In this document: piece after piece, positions 15,032 through 23,497 of the stretch | Position numbering within the stretch: the stretch's first letter is position 1 | How the letters are laid out: the number at the start of each line of letters is the position of its first letter | Assembly: GCA_036794395.1 (NCBI GenBank) | Contig: DAIRGS010000043.1 | Span: 1 to 34,014 of the forward strand | Source: DASXMX01 sp036794395 | GTDB taxonomy: Bacteria > Planctomycetota > Phycisphaerae > Tepidisphaerales > Tepidisphaeraceae | DNA length: 34,014 nt | Direction: 5' to 3' | Notes under the pieces: model-generated | Told to the model about the DNA's origin: nothing | Database searches by the model: none | What the model saw: only the letters and a program-made list of their open reading frames with translations | Program-made: the position numbers and the translations under genes

Positions 15032-16108
15032 ATGGCCGCGCAACTGGACATTCTGGCCCTCGAGCCTTTCTACGGCGGCCCGCGTCGGGCGATGCTCAAC
15101 GCGATCCGGCGCTGTAGCCGTCATCGCTGGACAATTTTGAAGCTTCCACCCCGGCGGATGGAGCGGCGACTGGCCGCTGCTGCAAATTGGTTTGCCGAGC
15201 AGCTTTGCCGGCATTTTACGGGCGATATTGACGTTCTGTTTACCAGCGAAGCGATGAACCTGAGCAGTCTGGTTCGGCTGGTCCCGGAATTGGCCAAGCG
15301 GCCCGCGGTGGTTTATTTCCACGACAATCAGCTGCCGGACGTTGCCAGCAAGCAGGACGGGCCGTTTGATCTGATCAATCTGACCACGGCGCATGCCGCG
15401 ACGGAGATCTGGTTCAATTCGAATTACCACTTGCGGACGTTTCTTGCCCGGGCGCAGGCGCTGGTGGCGCGTCATCCCGAGCTGGAGGCGACTGATTCGT
15501 TGCGGGCGGTTTCGTCGAAGGCGTTCATCGTCGCGCCGCCGACTGATCTGACGTTTACGGCGGGGGTGCGAGCGTATCGTCAGCCGCCACGAGATGCGCA
15601 TACGATTTTCGTTGAGACGCGCAACGCTGACGTGAAGCTTTTGAATGCCGCTCTGGACATTCTGTCGCAAAAACGGAATTTCAAATTGATCACGGTGGGT
15701 CCGGTGGATCGGCTTTCAGATAAGTGGCAGCGTTCGACGGTTCGCGAGGCCGATGAGGTGGCTCAAGTCGTTGGGATGCTTGAATCGCAGGTTTTCTTGA
15801 GCGTGAAGCCGGCGGCGAATTTTGATTATCTGTTTATTCGGGGCATGCTTGCAGGGTGCCATCCGATGGTGCCGAACACGGGCATGTATCATGAGATTCT
15901 TCCGGAATCGATGGTAGATGCGGGGATGTTTTTGCCGACTCCAGAAGGGCTGGCGACCAAGCTTAGTGCGGCGCTGGACAATGCCGAGTTCGCGGCTCAA
16001 CCCCCGGATTGGCGACGGCCATTTGCACGCCTGGATGCGATTACGGCCGCCCGGCATATCGATGAACGGTTCGATCAGATGGCGAGAGCGCGCATTTCCG
16101 CGGCATAG
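15032..16108 (+). CDS. DUF3524 / tRNA-queuosine mannosyltransferase-like glycosyltransferase
   Basis: 358-aa GT-B type glycosyltransferase with an N-terminal DUF3524 domain, now named after tRNA-queuosine alpha-mannosyltransferase (QTMAN, human GTDC1). Family-like features: LDILALEPFYGGPRR at the start (compare EAFYGGSHK in GTDC1), LFTSEAMNLSSLVRLVPEL and YFHDNQLPDVA (about 95-105; YFHENQL in animals). WFNSNYHLRTFL follows, and the C-terminal half has the nucleotide-sugar-binding type of glycosyltransferase family 1. Activity on tRNA is inferred from the family only. The ATG at 15032 starts directly at the domain and has GGAGG 12 bases upstream; the ATG at 15011 is an alternative. No queuosine biosynthesis gene is adjacent. 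Confidence 0.75.
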   Translation: MAAQLDILALEPFYGGPRRAMLNAIRRCSRHRWTILKLPPRRMERRLAAAANWFAEQLCRHFTGDIDVLFTSEAMNLSSLVRLVPELAKRPAVVYFHDNQLPDVASKQDGPFDLINLTTAHAATEIWFNSNYHLRTFLARAQALVARHPELEATDSLRAVSSKAFIVAPPTDLTFTAGVRAYRQPPRDAHTIFVETRNADVKLLNAALDILSQKRNFKLITVGPVDRLSDKWQRSTVREADEVAQVVGMLESQVFLSVKPAANFDYLFIRGMLAGCHPMVPNTGMYHEILPESMVDAGMFLPTPEGLATKLSAALDNAEFAAQPPDWRRPFARLDAITAARHIDERFDQMARARISAA

Positions 16109-16230
16109 CGGTCGGCCGCGGCGGTTCTTCTGGCGCGTCTCATCCCCGGTTACAATCCGTCGCGAGCGAACCCAACTGCACTTCATAAGTGCGCGCGTTT
16201 CGTGGCTTGCCTACCGGATGGGAGTTATTC

Positions 16231-18495
16231 ATGAACCGTTTGACCCGACTGCTGGCTCTTAGTTTGTGCCTGCTTCCCGCCCGGCCCATTGTGGCGGCGG
16301 AGACCGAAGCACTCTACGGGTTCACTCCCGCGAGCTCGAAGATTCAGCGGGATTGGGAAGCGAAGTTCAAGGCGATTCCGGATCCGCAGATTATGCGGGA
16401 GTCGATGAAGCGGCTGAGCGCTCGTCCGCATCATGTCGGCTCGCCTTACGACAAGGAGAATGCGGAGTGGATTCTTGGGCAGTTCAAGTCGTGGGGGCTG
16501 GATGCACATATTGAAACGTTTCAGGTGCTGTTTCCGACGCCCAAGGAGCGGGTGGTCGAGCTGGTTGGGCCGACGCACTTCACCGCGGCGTTGGCCGAGC
16601 CGGCAGTTGCCAATGATCCGACTTCAAATCAACAGTCGGAGCAGCTTCCGACATACAACGCGTACTCGATCGATGGCGATGTGACCGCTCCGCTTGTCTA
16701 TGTAAATTTTGGAATTCCCAAGGACTATGAAACGCTTGAACGGCTGGGCATTTCGGTCAAGGGCGTGATTGTCATTGCGCGATATGGCAACTCGTGGCGT
16801 GGCATCAAGCCTAAAGTAGCAGCCGAGCATGGGGCTGTTGGCTGCATCATTTATTCCGATCCTCATGAAGATGGGTATGCGGTCGATGATGTATTTCCCA
16901 AGGGGCCCATGCGAAATGAGAGCGGGGCGCAGCGCGGAAGCGTAGCGGATATCCCGCTGTACCCGGGGGACCCGTTGACCCCCGGGGTGGGTGCGACGGC
17001 TGATGCGAAGCGGCTTCCGATTAAAGATGCGCCGACGCTGACAAAAATCCCTGTGCTGCCAATCTCATATGCGGATGCGAAGCCGCTTTTGGAAGCGCTT
17101 GAGGGACGGGCCGCGCCGGAGGAGTTCCGCGGCGGGCTGCCGATCACTTATCACATCGGTCCTGGGCCGGCCAAGGTCCATCTGAAGGTTCAAGCGAACT
17201 GGGACATCAAAACCATTTACGATGTCATTGCGAAGATTCCCGGTGCGGTATCTCCGGACCAGTGGGTGATTCGCGGGAACCATCATGATGCGTGGGTGAA
17301 CGGAGCACAGGATCCAATTTCTGGGCAGGTGTCGCTTCTTGAAGAAGCACGGGGGATGTCTGAGTTGGTCAAGCAAGGTTGGAAGCCGGCGCGGACAATT
17401 ATTTTTTGTGCGTGGGACGGGGAAGAGCCTGGGCTGCTGGGTTCAACGGAATGGGCGGAGCTTCATGGCAAGGAATTGACTCAGCACGCGGCGATATACG
17501 TTAATTCAGATTCCAATGCGCGCGGATATCTGCGCGCCGAGGGATCGCATTGCCTGGAATCCGCGCTGAACGCAGTGGCGCGGGACATAACCGACCCGGA
17601 GAAGAACGTTTCGGTCTGGAAGCGCAACCAGGCAAGACTCCTTACTTCTGAGAACGCCGAAGCGAAAAAGGAAGCACGGTCGCGCTCCGATCAGCGCATC
17701 GCACCGCTTGGGTCAGGGAGCGATTACAGCGTCTTTATCGATCATCTGGGTGTTCCTTCGATTGACCTGGGGTACTCGGGTGAAGATCCGGGTGGGATCT
17801 ATCACTCTGTCTATGATGACTTCTTCTGGTACACCCATTTTTGCGACACGGAATTTGTTTATGGGCGCGCACTTGCGCAAACGGCGGGGTTGATGGTGAT
17901 GCGGTTTGCGGATGCGGATGTGTTGCCGTACGAATTCACGAATTTCGCGGACACGATGCACAAATATGCGGCAGAGGTAAAGAAGCTTCTGGCGGATAAA
18001 CAGGATGCAGTGCGCGATTTGAACCAATCCATCGACCAGGGGTTATTTGACCTGGTTTCGGACCCTCGGCGACCGATTGGCGCACCGCCCCGCGAGGTGA
18101 TCCCGCTATTTATCAACTTTGCCCCGTTAGACAATGCATTGGCGGCGCTCGACGCCGGGGCGGCGCATTATGGGAAGGCCGCTAAAGCGTTTGGAAATCA
18201 ATCCTCGGCACCCGGCGCGCTTGCTGAGCTTAACGGGCATCTGATTCAGGCCGAGCGATCCTTGATTAGTGCCGAGGGGCTGCCGCGCCGGCCCTGGTTC
18301 AAACACCTTATTTATGCGCCCGGCTTCTACACGGGCTACGGGGCGAAGACGCTGCCGGGCATTCGCGAGGGCATCGAGCAAAAGCGGTATGAGGAAGCCG
18401 AGGCCGAGGTGACGCGTGTTGCGCGCGTCGTAGGTATTTATGCCGAGGCGCTGGAGCGGGCGGCCAAGGAGCTTGAGTCCATCGTTCCGCGGTAA
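16231..18495 (+). CDS. Exported M28 metallopeptidase, glutamate carboxypeptidase II-like
   Basis: 754-aa exported zinc carboxypeptidase related to PSMA/GCPII and the transferrin receptor fold. It has a signal peptide (LLALSLCLLPARPIVAAE), a PA domain (about 110-260) inserted before the catalytic domain, the M28 catalytic domain and a C-terminal helical dimerisation-like domain (from about 570). All expected metal and catalytic residues are visible: His351 (GNHHDAW), Asp361 (AQDPISG), Glu398-Glu399 (WDGEEPGLLGSTEWAE), Asp427 (NSDSN) and His525 (YHSVYDD). It therefore looks active, probably trimming peptides outside the cytoplasm. The start at 16231 has GGGAG six bases upstream and gives the signal peptide at residue 1. 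Confidence 0.93.
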   Translation: MNRLTRLLALSLCLLPARPIVAAETEALYGFTPASSKIQRDWEAKFKAIPDPQIMRESMKRLSARPHHVGSPYDKENAEWILGQFKSWGLDAHIETFQVLFPTPKERVVELVGPTHFTAALAEPAVANDPTSNQQSEQLPTYNAYSIDGDVTAPLVYVNFGIPKDYETLERLGISVKGVIVIARYGNSWRGIKPKVAAEHGAVGCIIYSDPHEDGYAVDDVFPKGPMRNESGAQRGSVADIPLYPGDPLTPGVGATADAKRLPIKDAPTLTKIPVLPISYADAKPLLEALEGRAAPEEFRGGLPITYHIGPGPAKVHLKVQANWDIKTIYDVIAKIPGAVSPDQWVIRGNHHDAWVNGAQDPISGQVSLLEEARGMSELVKQGWKPARTIIFCAWDGEEPGLLGSTEWAELHGKELTQHAAIYVNSDSNARGYLRAEGSHCLESALNAVARDITDPEKNVSVWKRNQARLLTSENAEAKKEARSRSDQRIAPLGSGSDYSVFIDHLGVPSIDLGYSGEDPGGIYHSVYDDFFWYTHFCDTEFVYGRALAQTAGLMVMRFADADVLPYEFTNFADTMHKYAAEVKKLLADKQDAVRDLNQSIDQGLFDLVSDPRRPIGAPPREVIPLFINFAPLDNALAALDAGAAHYGKAAKAFGNQSSAPGALAELNGHLIQAERSLISAEGLPRRPWFKHLIYAPGFYTGYGAKTLPGIREGIEQKRYEEAEAEVTRVARVVGIYAEALERAAKELESIVPR

Positions 18496-19026
18496 ATGAT
18501 GTGGCGTTCGGGGGACTCTCATGTCGATAAGACAAGTGGTGTCGGGGTGGACAATCCGTGTCAATCACCGTGCGCACGTTCATTCCAGCTGTCATAAAAG
18601 AAAATTACTTGACTGATTGATCAAGGATCGGCCACCCACGCCTGGGGGCATCGTGGGCTCAATCCCCCGCGATGCGATACACCTCACATTCGAGCACCCC
18701 ATCGTAGACAATTCACAAGTTGTTGGTTTTTTTCGCTAAGTGATGGTTATTTTCGCGTTTGCGCTTCAAGCGCCCCAAATTGCTCGGGAGCCCAAGAATT
18801 TTATTTCATTTTTCAGGGCAACCCCGCTTGGATTTCAGTTCCGATAAGCCGATACCGCACATCGTCAGGTGCGAAGACTTGCGGGTCGATCCGGTTGTGC
18901 ATCCCCGTTTCGCAAGTTTTCTTTGTCCAGCAAAGTTTAAATCCGCCAAGTTCTAATTTGGCGTTAGACAGTGTCCGACCGCCTTAAGTAGCCAGGTGGT
19001 GGGATCATCCTCTGAGGAGAAAAACG
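18496..19026 (+). other. Non-coding leader region before the 995-aa surface protein
   Basis: No gene is seen. There is a CCCACG / CGTGGG hairpin near 18634-18656. Two small hairpins lie closer to the next gene: ACTTGCG (18877-18883) with CGCAAGT (18912-18918), and CGCCAA (18945-18950) with TTGGCG (18959-18964). The last bases before the ATG carry the ribosome-binding site GAGGAGAAAAACG. No known riboswitch was recognised. Confidence 0.4.
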
Positions 19027-22014
19027 ATGAGCAAGCGATCCCAGAAGTCGAAGAATGCCGCGGTGAAGGAAAAGCAGCGGCAGCATGCCAAGATTGTCGA
19101 AGCCGTCGAAGCACGATGCTTCCTGTCTGCCGTCCCCACGCCCGATCACGTCGTGATCGTCGTTGAGGAGAACCACAGTTACGATGAGGTTATCGGCAAC
19201 AGTCAGGCCCCATACATCAACGGCCTGGCTAACGCCGGCGCTGCGTTTACGAACTCGGTTGCGGTCGATCACCCCAGCCAGCCCAACTACCTCGCGTTTT
19301 TTTCCGGCTCTGAGCAGGGAATTAGCGATGACAACCTGACGCCCAAATTCAGCGGCGCCAATCTGGCCTCGTCATTGATCGCCGCTGGAAAAACCTTCGG
19401 CGGCTACTCACAGGGTCTGCCTTCCACCGGGTCGCTGGTTGAAACTTCAGGCGCGTACGCCCGGAAGCACAATCCCTGGTCGGACTTCACCAATGTACCG
19501 ACCTCGGCGAACATGCCTTTCACGAGCTTCCCGTCTGATTTCACGAAGCTGCCGACGGTGTCCTTCGTCGTGCCCGACATCAATAACGACATGCACGACG
19601 GAAGCGTGAACACCGGCGACACCTGGCTGAAGAACAACATCGGCGCCTATGCAACCTGGGCTCAGAGCCATAACAGTCTGCTGATTGTGACGTGGGACGA
19701 GGATGATGGTTCGCAGTCGAACCAGGTCCCGACCATCTTCTACGGATCGATGGTCAAGCCAGGGACGTATAGCGAGCCAATCGATCACTATAGCGTTCTC
19801 CGCACTGTCGAGGATATGTATGGGATCACGCGTGTTGGCGCCAGCGCCAGCGCCACGACGATCTCCGATGTCTGGCAGACGTCAGTTACAGTCCCGATCA
19901 TCCCGCTGTCTGATTCCGTTGCCGGCACCACCGCTGCCGACACGATCACGCTGACACAGGATGCCGACCATCAGCATATTGACTGGACGATGGGTACGAC
20001 GACGGGTCAGATGTTGATCAATGATGCAAAGGGGCTGACGATCGCGGGCAATGGCGGCTCAGATAAGATCGCTCTTAACTACGCGAATGGGAATCCGCTG
20101 CCCAATTTGGTGAACCTCACCGGCACCTTCACGATCAATGGCCTTCAGGGGACCAGTCCGCTTGCCGGGACCAAGCTTAACATCAACACCAGCACGGTGT
20201 ACCTTGCGTATGCCAATGCGGCCAGCGATCCAATGCCGTCGATTCGCACGGCACTGAAGACGGGATATAACAACGGGCATTGGAACGGGGCCACTTCATC
20301 GACGGCCGGCACGATTGTTTCGGCAAATGCAGCAATCTCGCCGACCACGATGAGCATTGCATATTCTGATTCATCCGACGGGACAGGGAGCAACACGGTC
20401 GCCAATTCGATCTGTCTGCAATACACCAAAATCGGCGATGTCAATCTGACGGGCGCCGTTGGCGCGTTCGGCCTCAACGCGGTTCTCGCAAATTTCAACC
20501 ACATGACGGGCGGAACCTGGACCAACGGCGACTACAACTTCGATGGACGGGTTGACGTCTTCGACCTCAACTTGCTGCTTCCGAACTACAATAGCCAGTC
20601 ACAATCCACCACCGGCACAGGAACGACCACCGGGACTGGTACGGGCACTGGAACAACGACTGGCACGGGGACGACGACCGGAACCGGGACTGGAACCAGC
20701 ACGGGAACTGGGACCACTACCGGAACAGGCACAGGTACCGGGACGGGAACAGGCACCGGGACGGGTACAGCCACCGGAACAGGCACCGGAACCGGGACGG
20801 GCACAGGCACCGGTACGAGCACTGGAACCGGGACCGGGACGGGCACGGGCTCAAGCTCCGGAACCAGCAGCGGAACAAGCAAGGGCTCTATTACCGCGGT
20901 GTTGAATTCCGCGCCTTCCAACATCACATGGTCCGCTCCGATCGTCATCACCAAGGGTGGCACCTACACGGGCAACTGGCAGAGCACCAATGCCGGCACC
21001 GCGGCAATCACCATCCAGACGAGTGATCCGGTCATCATCATCAATTCGAATATTCAGAGCCGCGGAAATCTGATCGAGACGGGCGTGAGCCATGTGAACC
21101 TCACGGTCAAGAACAGCAGCGGCTGGGCATTGAATCCGAATGTGCGCGGCAAGTCGCCCGGACGGTTCCTTGATGCCGAAAACTTTGACAATCTCGACAT
21201 TGAGAACAACACGATGGTGGGAACTGCCGGGATCGAGATGGGTTACTATGCCGGTAACGGCACTACCTCGAACACGGTCAAGATTCTCAAGAACAACGCG
21301 CTCAACATTGATGGGCGATGGTCGGATGGCAGCGGCGGGTATCAAACCAATGCCGCGGCTAACGACTATGTCCAGTTCGCGCAGTTTAACGCCAGCCACA
21401 ACATGCCCGGCGTTGAGATTGCCTGGAACCAGGTGGTCAATCAGCCTGGTCAGAGCCGTCCTGAAGACAACATCAGCGTCTTCCAGTCCAGCGGCACCGC
21501 CTCCAGCCCGATGCTGATCCACGACAACTACATCCAGGGTGCTTATCCCGCGGATGCGGCCAACGATGGCTCGTTCACCGGTGGCGGCATCATGGTTTCG
21601 GATGGCAATACCGGTAGCGCTTCGACCGATACCGGTCACGTGCGTGCGTACAATAACGTGGTGATCAATACCACCAACTACGGCATTGCTGTCAGCTCGG
21701 GTCAGGACAACGCGGTGTACAACAACATCGTGATCTCGTCGGGCTTGCTTCCGGGCGGCCAGAAGCCGGCCAGCCAGAATGTCGGAATCTACGTCTGGAA
21801 CCAGAGCGGTGACCCGTTCTTCCAGAAACCTCAGGTTTACGGCAACACGGTGGGCTGGAACGGCCAGAGCGGCCGCAACGATGAATGGACACCCGATGCC
21901 ACGGGAGTCAGCGATACGTCGCTCTCAGGTTCGATTACCTCGGCCACCGAGACGCAGTATTACAATGTGTGGGTCCAACGCGTGACAGCGGCGGGCTACA
22001 CAGTCGGTGCTTAA
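19027..22014 (+). CDS. Surface fusion protein: phosphoesterase, dockerin-like, Thr-Gly linker, beta-helix
   Basis: 995-aa predicted exported protein. The basic N-terminus is followed by VEAVEARCFLSA, the planctomycete sorting motif. Residues about 38-285 are a phosphoesterase of the acid phosphatase / phospholipase C clan: VVEENHSYDEV, HPSQPNYLAFFSG, VPDINNDMHDG and VTWDEDDGS, holding the metal- and phosphate-binding residues. After a beta-rich module comes a dockerin-like calcium-binding pair (about 469-520, IGDVNLTGAV and GDYNFDGRVDVFDLN). Residues about 528-617 are almost only Thr and Gly with a few Ser. The rest (about 640-990) is a right-handed beta-helix-like domain with recurring N-rich turns (LDIENNTMV, IAWNQVVNQ, IHDNYIQG, AYNNVVINTTNYGIAV, VYNNIVIS). 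In planctomycetes the dockerin-like module is normally C-terminal, so the repeat linker appears to join two once-separate proteins. Confidence 0.85.
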   Translation: MSKRSQKSKNAAVKEKQRQHAKIVEAVEARCFLSAVPTPDHVVIVVEENHSYDEVIGNSQAPYINGLANAGAAFTNSVAVDHPSQPNYLAFFSGSEQGISDDNLTPKFSGANLASSLIAAGKTFGGYSQGLPSTGSLVETSGAYARKHNPWSDFTNVPTSANMPFTSFPSDFTKLPTVSFVVPDINNDMHDGSVNTGDTWLKNNIGAYATWAQSHNSLLIVTWDEDDGSQSNQVPTIFYGSMVKPGTYSEPIDHYSVLRTVEDMYGITRVGASASATTISDVWQTSVTVPIIPLSDSVAGTTAADTITLTQDADHQHIDWTMGTTTGQMLINDAKGLTIAGNGGSDKIALNYANGNPLPNLVNLTGTFTINGLQGTSPLAGTKLNINTSTVYLAYANAASDPMPSIRTALKTGYNNGHWNGATSSTAGTIVSANAAISPTTMSIAYSDSSDGTGSNTVANSICLQYTKIGDVNLTGAVGAFGLNAVLANFNHMTGGTWTNGDYNFDGRVDVFDLNLLLPNYNSQSQSTTGTGTTTGTGTGTGTTTGTGTTTGTGTGTSTGTGTTTGTGTGTGTGTGTGTGTATGTGTGTGTGTGTGTSTGTGTGTGTGSSSGTSSGTSKGSITAVLNSAPSNITWSAPIVITKGGTYTGNWQSTNAGTAAITIQTSDPVIIINSNIQSRGNLIETGVSHVNLTVKNSSGWALNPNVRGKSPGRFLDAENFDNLDIENNTMVGTAGIEMGYYAGNGTTSNTVKILKNNALNIDGRWSDGSGGYQTNAAANDYVQFAQFNASHNMPGVEIAWNQVVNQPGQSRPEDNISVFQSSGTASSPMLIHDNYIQGAYPADAANDGSFTGGGIMVSDGNTGSASTDTGHVRAYNNVVINTTNYGIAVSSGQDNAVYNNIVISSGLLPGGQKPASQNVGIYVWNQSGDPFFQKPQVYGNTVGWNGQSGRNDEWTPDATGVSDTSLSGSITSATETQYYNVWVQRVTAAGYTVGA
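20605..20880 (+). repeat. In-frame ACCGGN-type tandem repeat encoding poly(Thr-Gly)
   Basis: About 275 bp built from degenerate ACNGGN hexamers (ACCGGA, ACAGGC, ACCGGG, ACGGGT and similar), coding for roughly 90 residues of alternating Thr-Gly with occasional Ser and Ala. Longer near-identical 12-24 nt blocks recur inside it. Third positions vary widely, which suggests that the amino-acid pattern is what is kept. Such arrays are prone to copy-number change by slippage. Confidence 0.85.
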
Positions 22015-22061
22015 GTGAGTGCTTCCGGGCCGGCGCGGGCCGGCAGGGTGCGAAGTCCTCG

Positions 22062-22100
22062 GCGGGAGCCTTCAGCGGTGGAGGCTCCCGCTTCTTTTTT
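22062..22100 (+). terminator. Rho-independent terminator of the surface fusion gene
   Basis: GCGGGAGCC (22062-22070) pairs perfectly with GGCTCCCGC (22083-22091), a 9-bp stem with a 12-nt loop, followed by TTCTTTTTT (22092-22100). It is 47 bp after the stop codon of the 19027 gene. Confidence 0.9.
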
Positions 22101-22123
22101 CCCTCAAAAAGCCCATTCAGAGA

Positions 22124-22249
22124 TTCACCGCAGAGTCGCAGAGGTCGCAGAGAAAATTCAGGGCAGAGTGTAAGGGGGAATGCGCAAGTCCTTCCATTTT
22201 GGGGATTTGTGTATTTGGTTCTCGGCGTTCTCTGCGTCTCTGCGGTGAA
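22124..22249. repeat. CACCGCAGAG inverted repeat
   Basis: Arm 22124-22154 (TTCACCGCAGAG...) and the reverse complement of 22219-22249 match at 27 of 31 positions, with a 64-nt loop. Each arm is a degenerate CGCAGAG heptad run related to the run at 6930-6958. No protein-coding signal is seen between the terminator and the next start at 22350. Confidence 0.8.
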
Positions 22250-22349
22250 CTTCCTCTATCAGGGCAATAAATCTTTCCACCTCTCGACCATCCTTTCAGG
22301 CGGCCAAGACCGCCGCCGTTTAAAGGATTCAATTGAAAGAGAGGCTCGT

Positions 22350-23195
22350 ATGCTTTGGAAAGTGATCAAATTGGGTGCAATTACGACCGGCGGCGCTGCC
22401 ATGCTGGGCGGATTGGCCCTGGGCACGGATCTGGGAAGCTACGTTCGGACCTCGTTTCACGAGGTTCGCTCGTCGGTCAAGGACAACATTCCGGTGGAGT
22501 TTGAACTTCGCCGGGCACGTAACCTGCTCGATGGGGTTGGCCCCGAACTCCATCAGAACATCCGGCTCGTTGCCGAGCAGGAAGTGGAGATCACCAATCT
22601 CAAGGGCGACCTCCAGCAGGGTCACCAGAACCTTGATGCCGAAAAAACCCGCATTGAGAAGCTCCGCAACTGCCTGATGACCCAGAAAGCCACCTTCGAG
22701 TTTGGCGGTCTGGATTACACCCGCCCGCAGTTGACCCAGGAATTGAGCCGGCAGTTCACGCACTTCAAGGAAGCGGAAGTTTCGCTGGCGGCAAAGACCG
22801 AGCTGCTTTCCAGCCGCGAGAGATCATTGTCGGCTGCGATGGAAGCCATGGAATCGGCCAAGGCCCAGAAGGCAACCCTCGAGGCCCAGATCGAAGGCCT
22901 TGAAGCTCAGTATCGGCTCGTGCAGGCTGCGTCAAAGGGAACACAGGTTCTTGTCGACCACAGCCGGCTGGCGCAGGCTCAGCAAGTGGTGGGCGACATC
23001 CGTAAGCAACTCGCCGTTGCCGAGCATGTGCTGGCACATGAAGCCAAGTTCACCCAGGTGGTTCCGCTCGATGTCGTCACTGAGAAAGATCTGCTCACGC
23101 AGGTCGATCAGCACTTCAACAGTGGCATCGCGCAGGAAGACAAGCCTAAGGACGACAAGTCTAAAGATGCCGAAGCCCGCGCTGGCAGCTACTGA
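22350..23195 (+). CDS. Membrane-anchored coiled-coil protein, unknown function
   Basis: 281-aa protein that I do not recognise as a named family. Residues about 8-27 (LGAITTGGAAMLGGLALGTDL) form one likely membrane helix or uncleaved anchor. Residues about 65-230 are strongly heptad-like, rich in Glu, Gln, Lys and Ala (IRLVAEQEVEITNLKGDLQ, AMEAMESAKAQKATLEAQIEGLEAQ), predicting a long coiled coil. The C-terminus is charged (EDKPKDDKSKDAEARAG). The start has GAGAGG five bases upstream. It is the first gene of the cluster with the FHA protein, the kinase and the 27911 membrane protein, so a scaffold or sensor role is plausible. A terminator follows, which suggests it may be the most abundant product of the cluster. 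Confidence 0.8.
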   Translation: MLWKVIKLGAITTGGAAMLGGLALGTDLGSYVRTSFHEVRSSVKDNIPVEFELRRARNLLDGVGPELHQNIRLVAEQEVEITNLKGDLQQGHQNLDAEKTRIEKLRNCLMTQKATFEFGGLDYTRPQLTQELSRQFTHFKEAEVSLAAKTELLSSRERSLSAAMEAMESAKAQKATLEAQIEGLEAQYRLVQAASKGTQVLVDHSRLAQAQQVVGDIRKQLAVAEHVLAHEAKFTQVVPLDVVTEKDLLTQVDQHFNSGIAQEDKPKDDKSKDAEARAGSY

Positions 23196-23224
23196 TCGCC
23201 CCTCGCCCGAGCCCTCTTGCCGGC

Positions 23225-23252
23225 CCCTCTCCCGATCGGGGAGAGGGATTTT
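23225..23252 (+). terminator. Likely rho-independent terminator after the coiled-coil gene
   Basis: CCCTCTCCC (23225-23233) pairs perfectly with GGGAGAGGG (23239-23247) across a 5-nt loop and is followed by ATTTT. It sits 30 bp after the stop codon. The short T-run suggests partial termination. Confidence 0.65.
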
Positions 23253-23267
23253 CCAGGGATAAACGTC

Positions 23268-23492
23268 ATGACCGTCATAACCTTTAATCCCTCGCATGTG
23301 ATGCCGGCAGAAGCTAGTGAGCGCCTGTCCTTAATGGTAGAACTAACGCTCTTGCGGCGGCGAATGGTGCGCGATCTGGAGCAGTTCCTCGCCATCGAGC
23401 TTTCCAATCCCTGCCGTGCCTCGTTGAGGCTTGATCGCAAGGCTCGTTTCGGGGCGCCACTCGCCGCATCCAGTTCCGTCAGTCCGGAGTAA
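23268..23492 (+). CDS. Small hypothetical protein before the FHA gene
   Basis: 74-aa open frame (MTVITFNPSHVMPAEASERLSLM...) that ends 5 bp before the GTG start of the FHA gene, a spacing typical of translational coupling. It has no signal peptide, membrane helix or recognised domain; the middle is Leu/Arg-rich and probably helical. There is no clear Shine-Dalgarno. It may be a true small gene of the cluster or a leader frame. Confidence 0.4.
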   Translation: MTVITFNPSHVMPAEASERLSLMVELTLLRRRMVRDLEQFLAIELSNPCRASLRLDRKARFGAPLAASSSVSPE

Positions 23493-23497
23493 TAGCC

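Noticed and set aside
18496..19026. Leader considered as a riboswitch
   Set aside because: Small hairpins are present, but no conserved core of a known riboswitch class could be recognised.
20605..20880. Tandem array considered as CRISPR or a minisatellite
   Set aside because: Units are six bases, without spacers, in frame within a large gene and coding for Thr-Gly.
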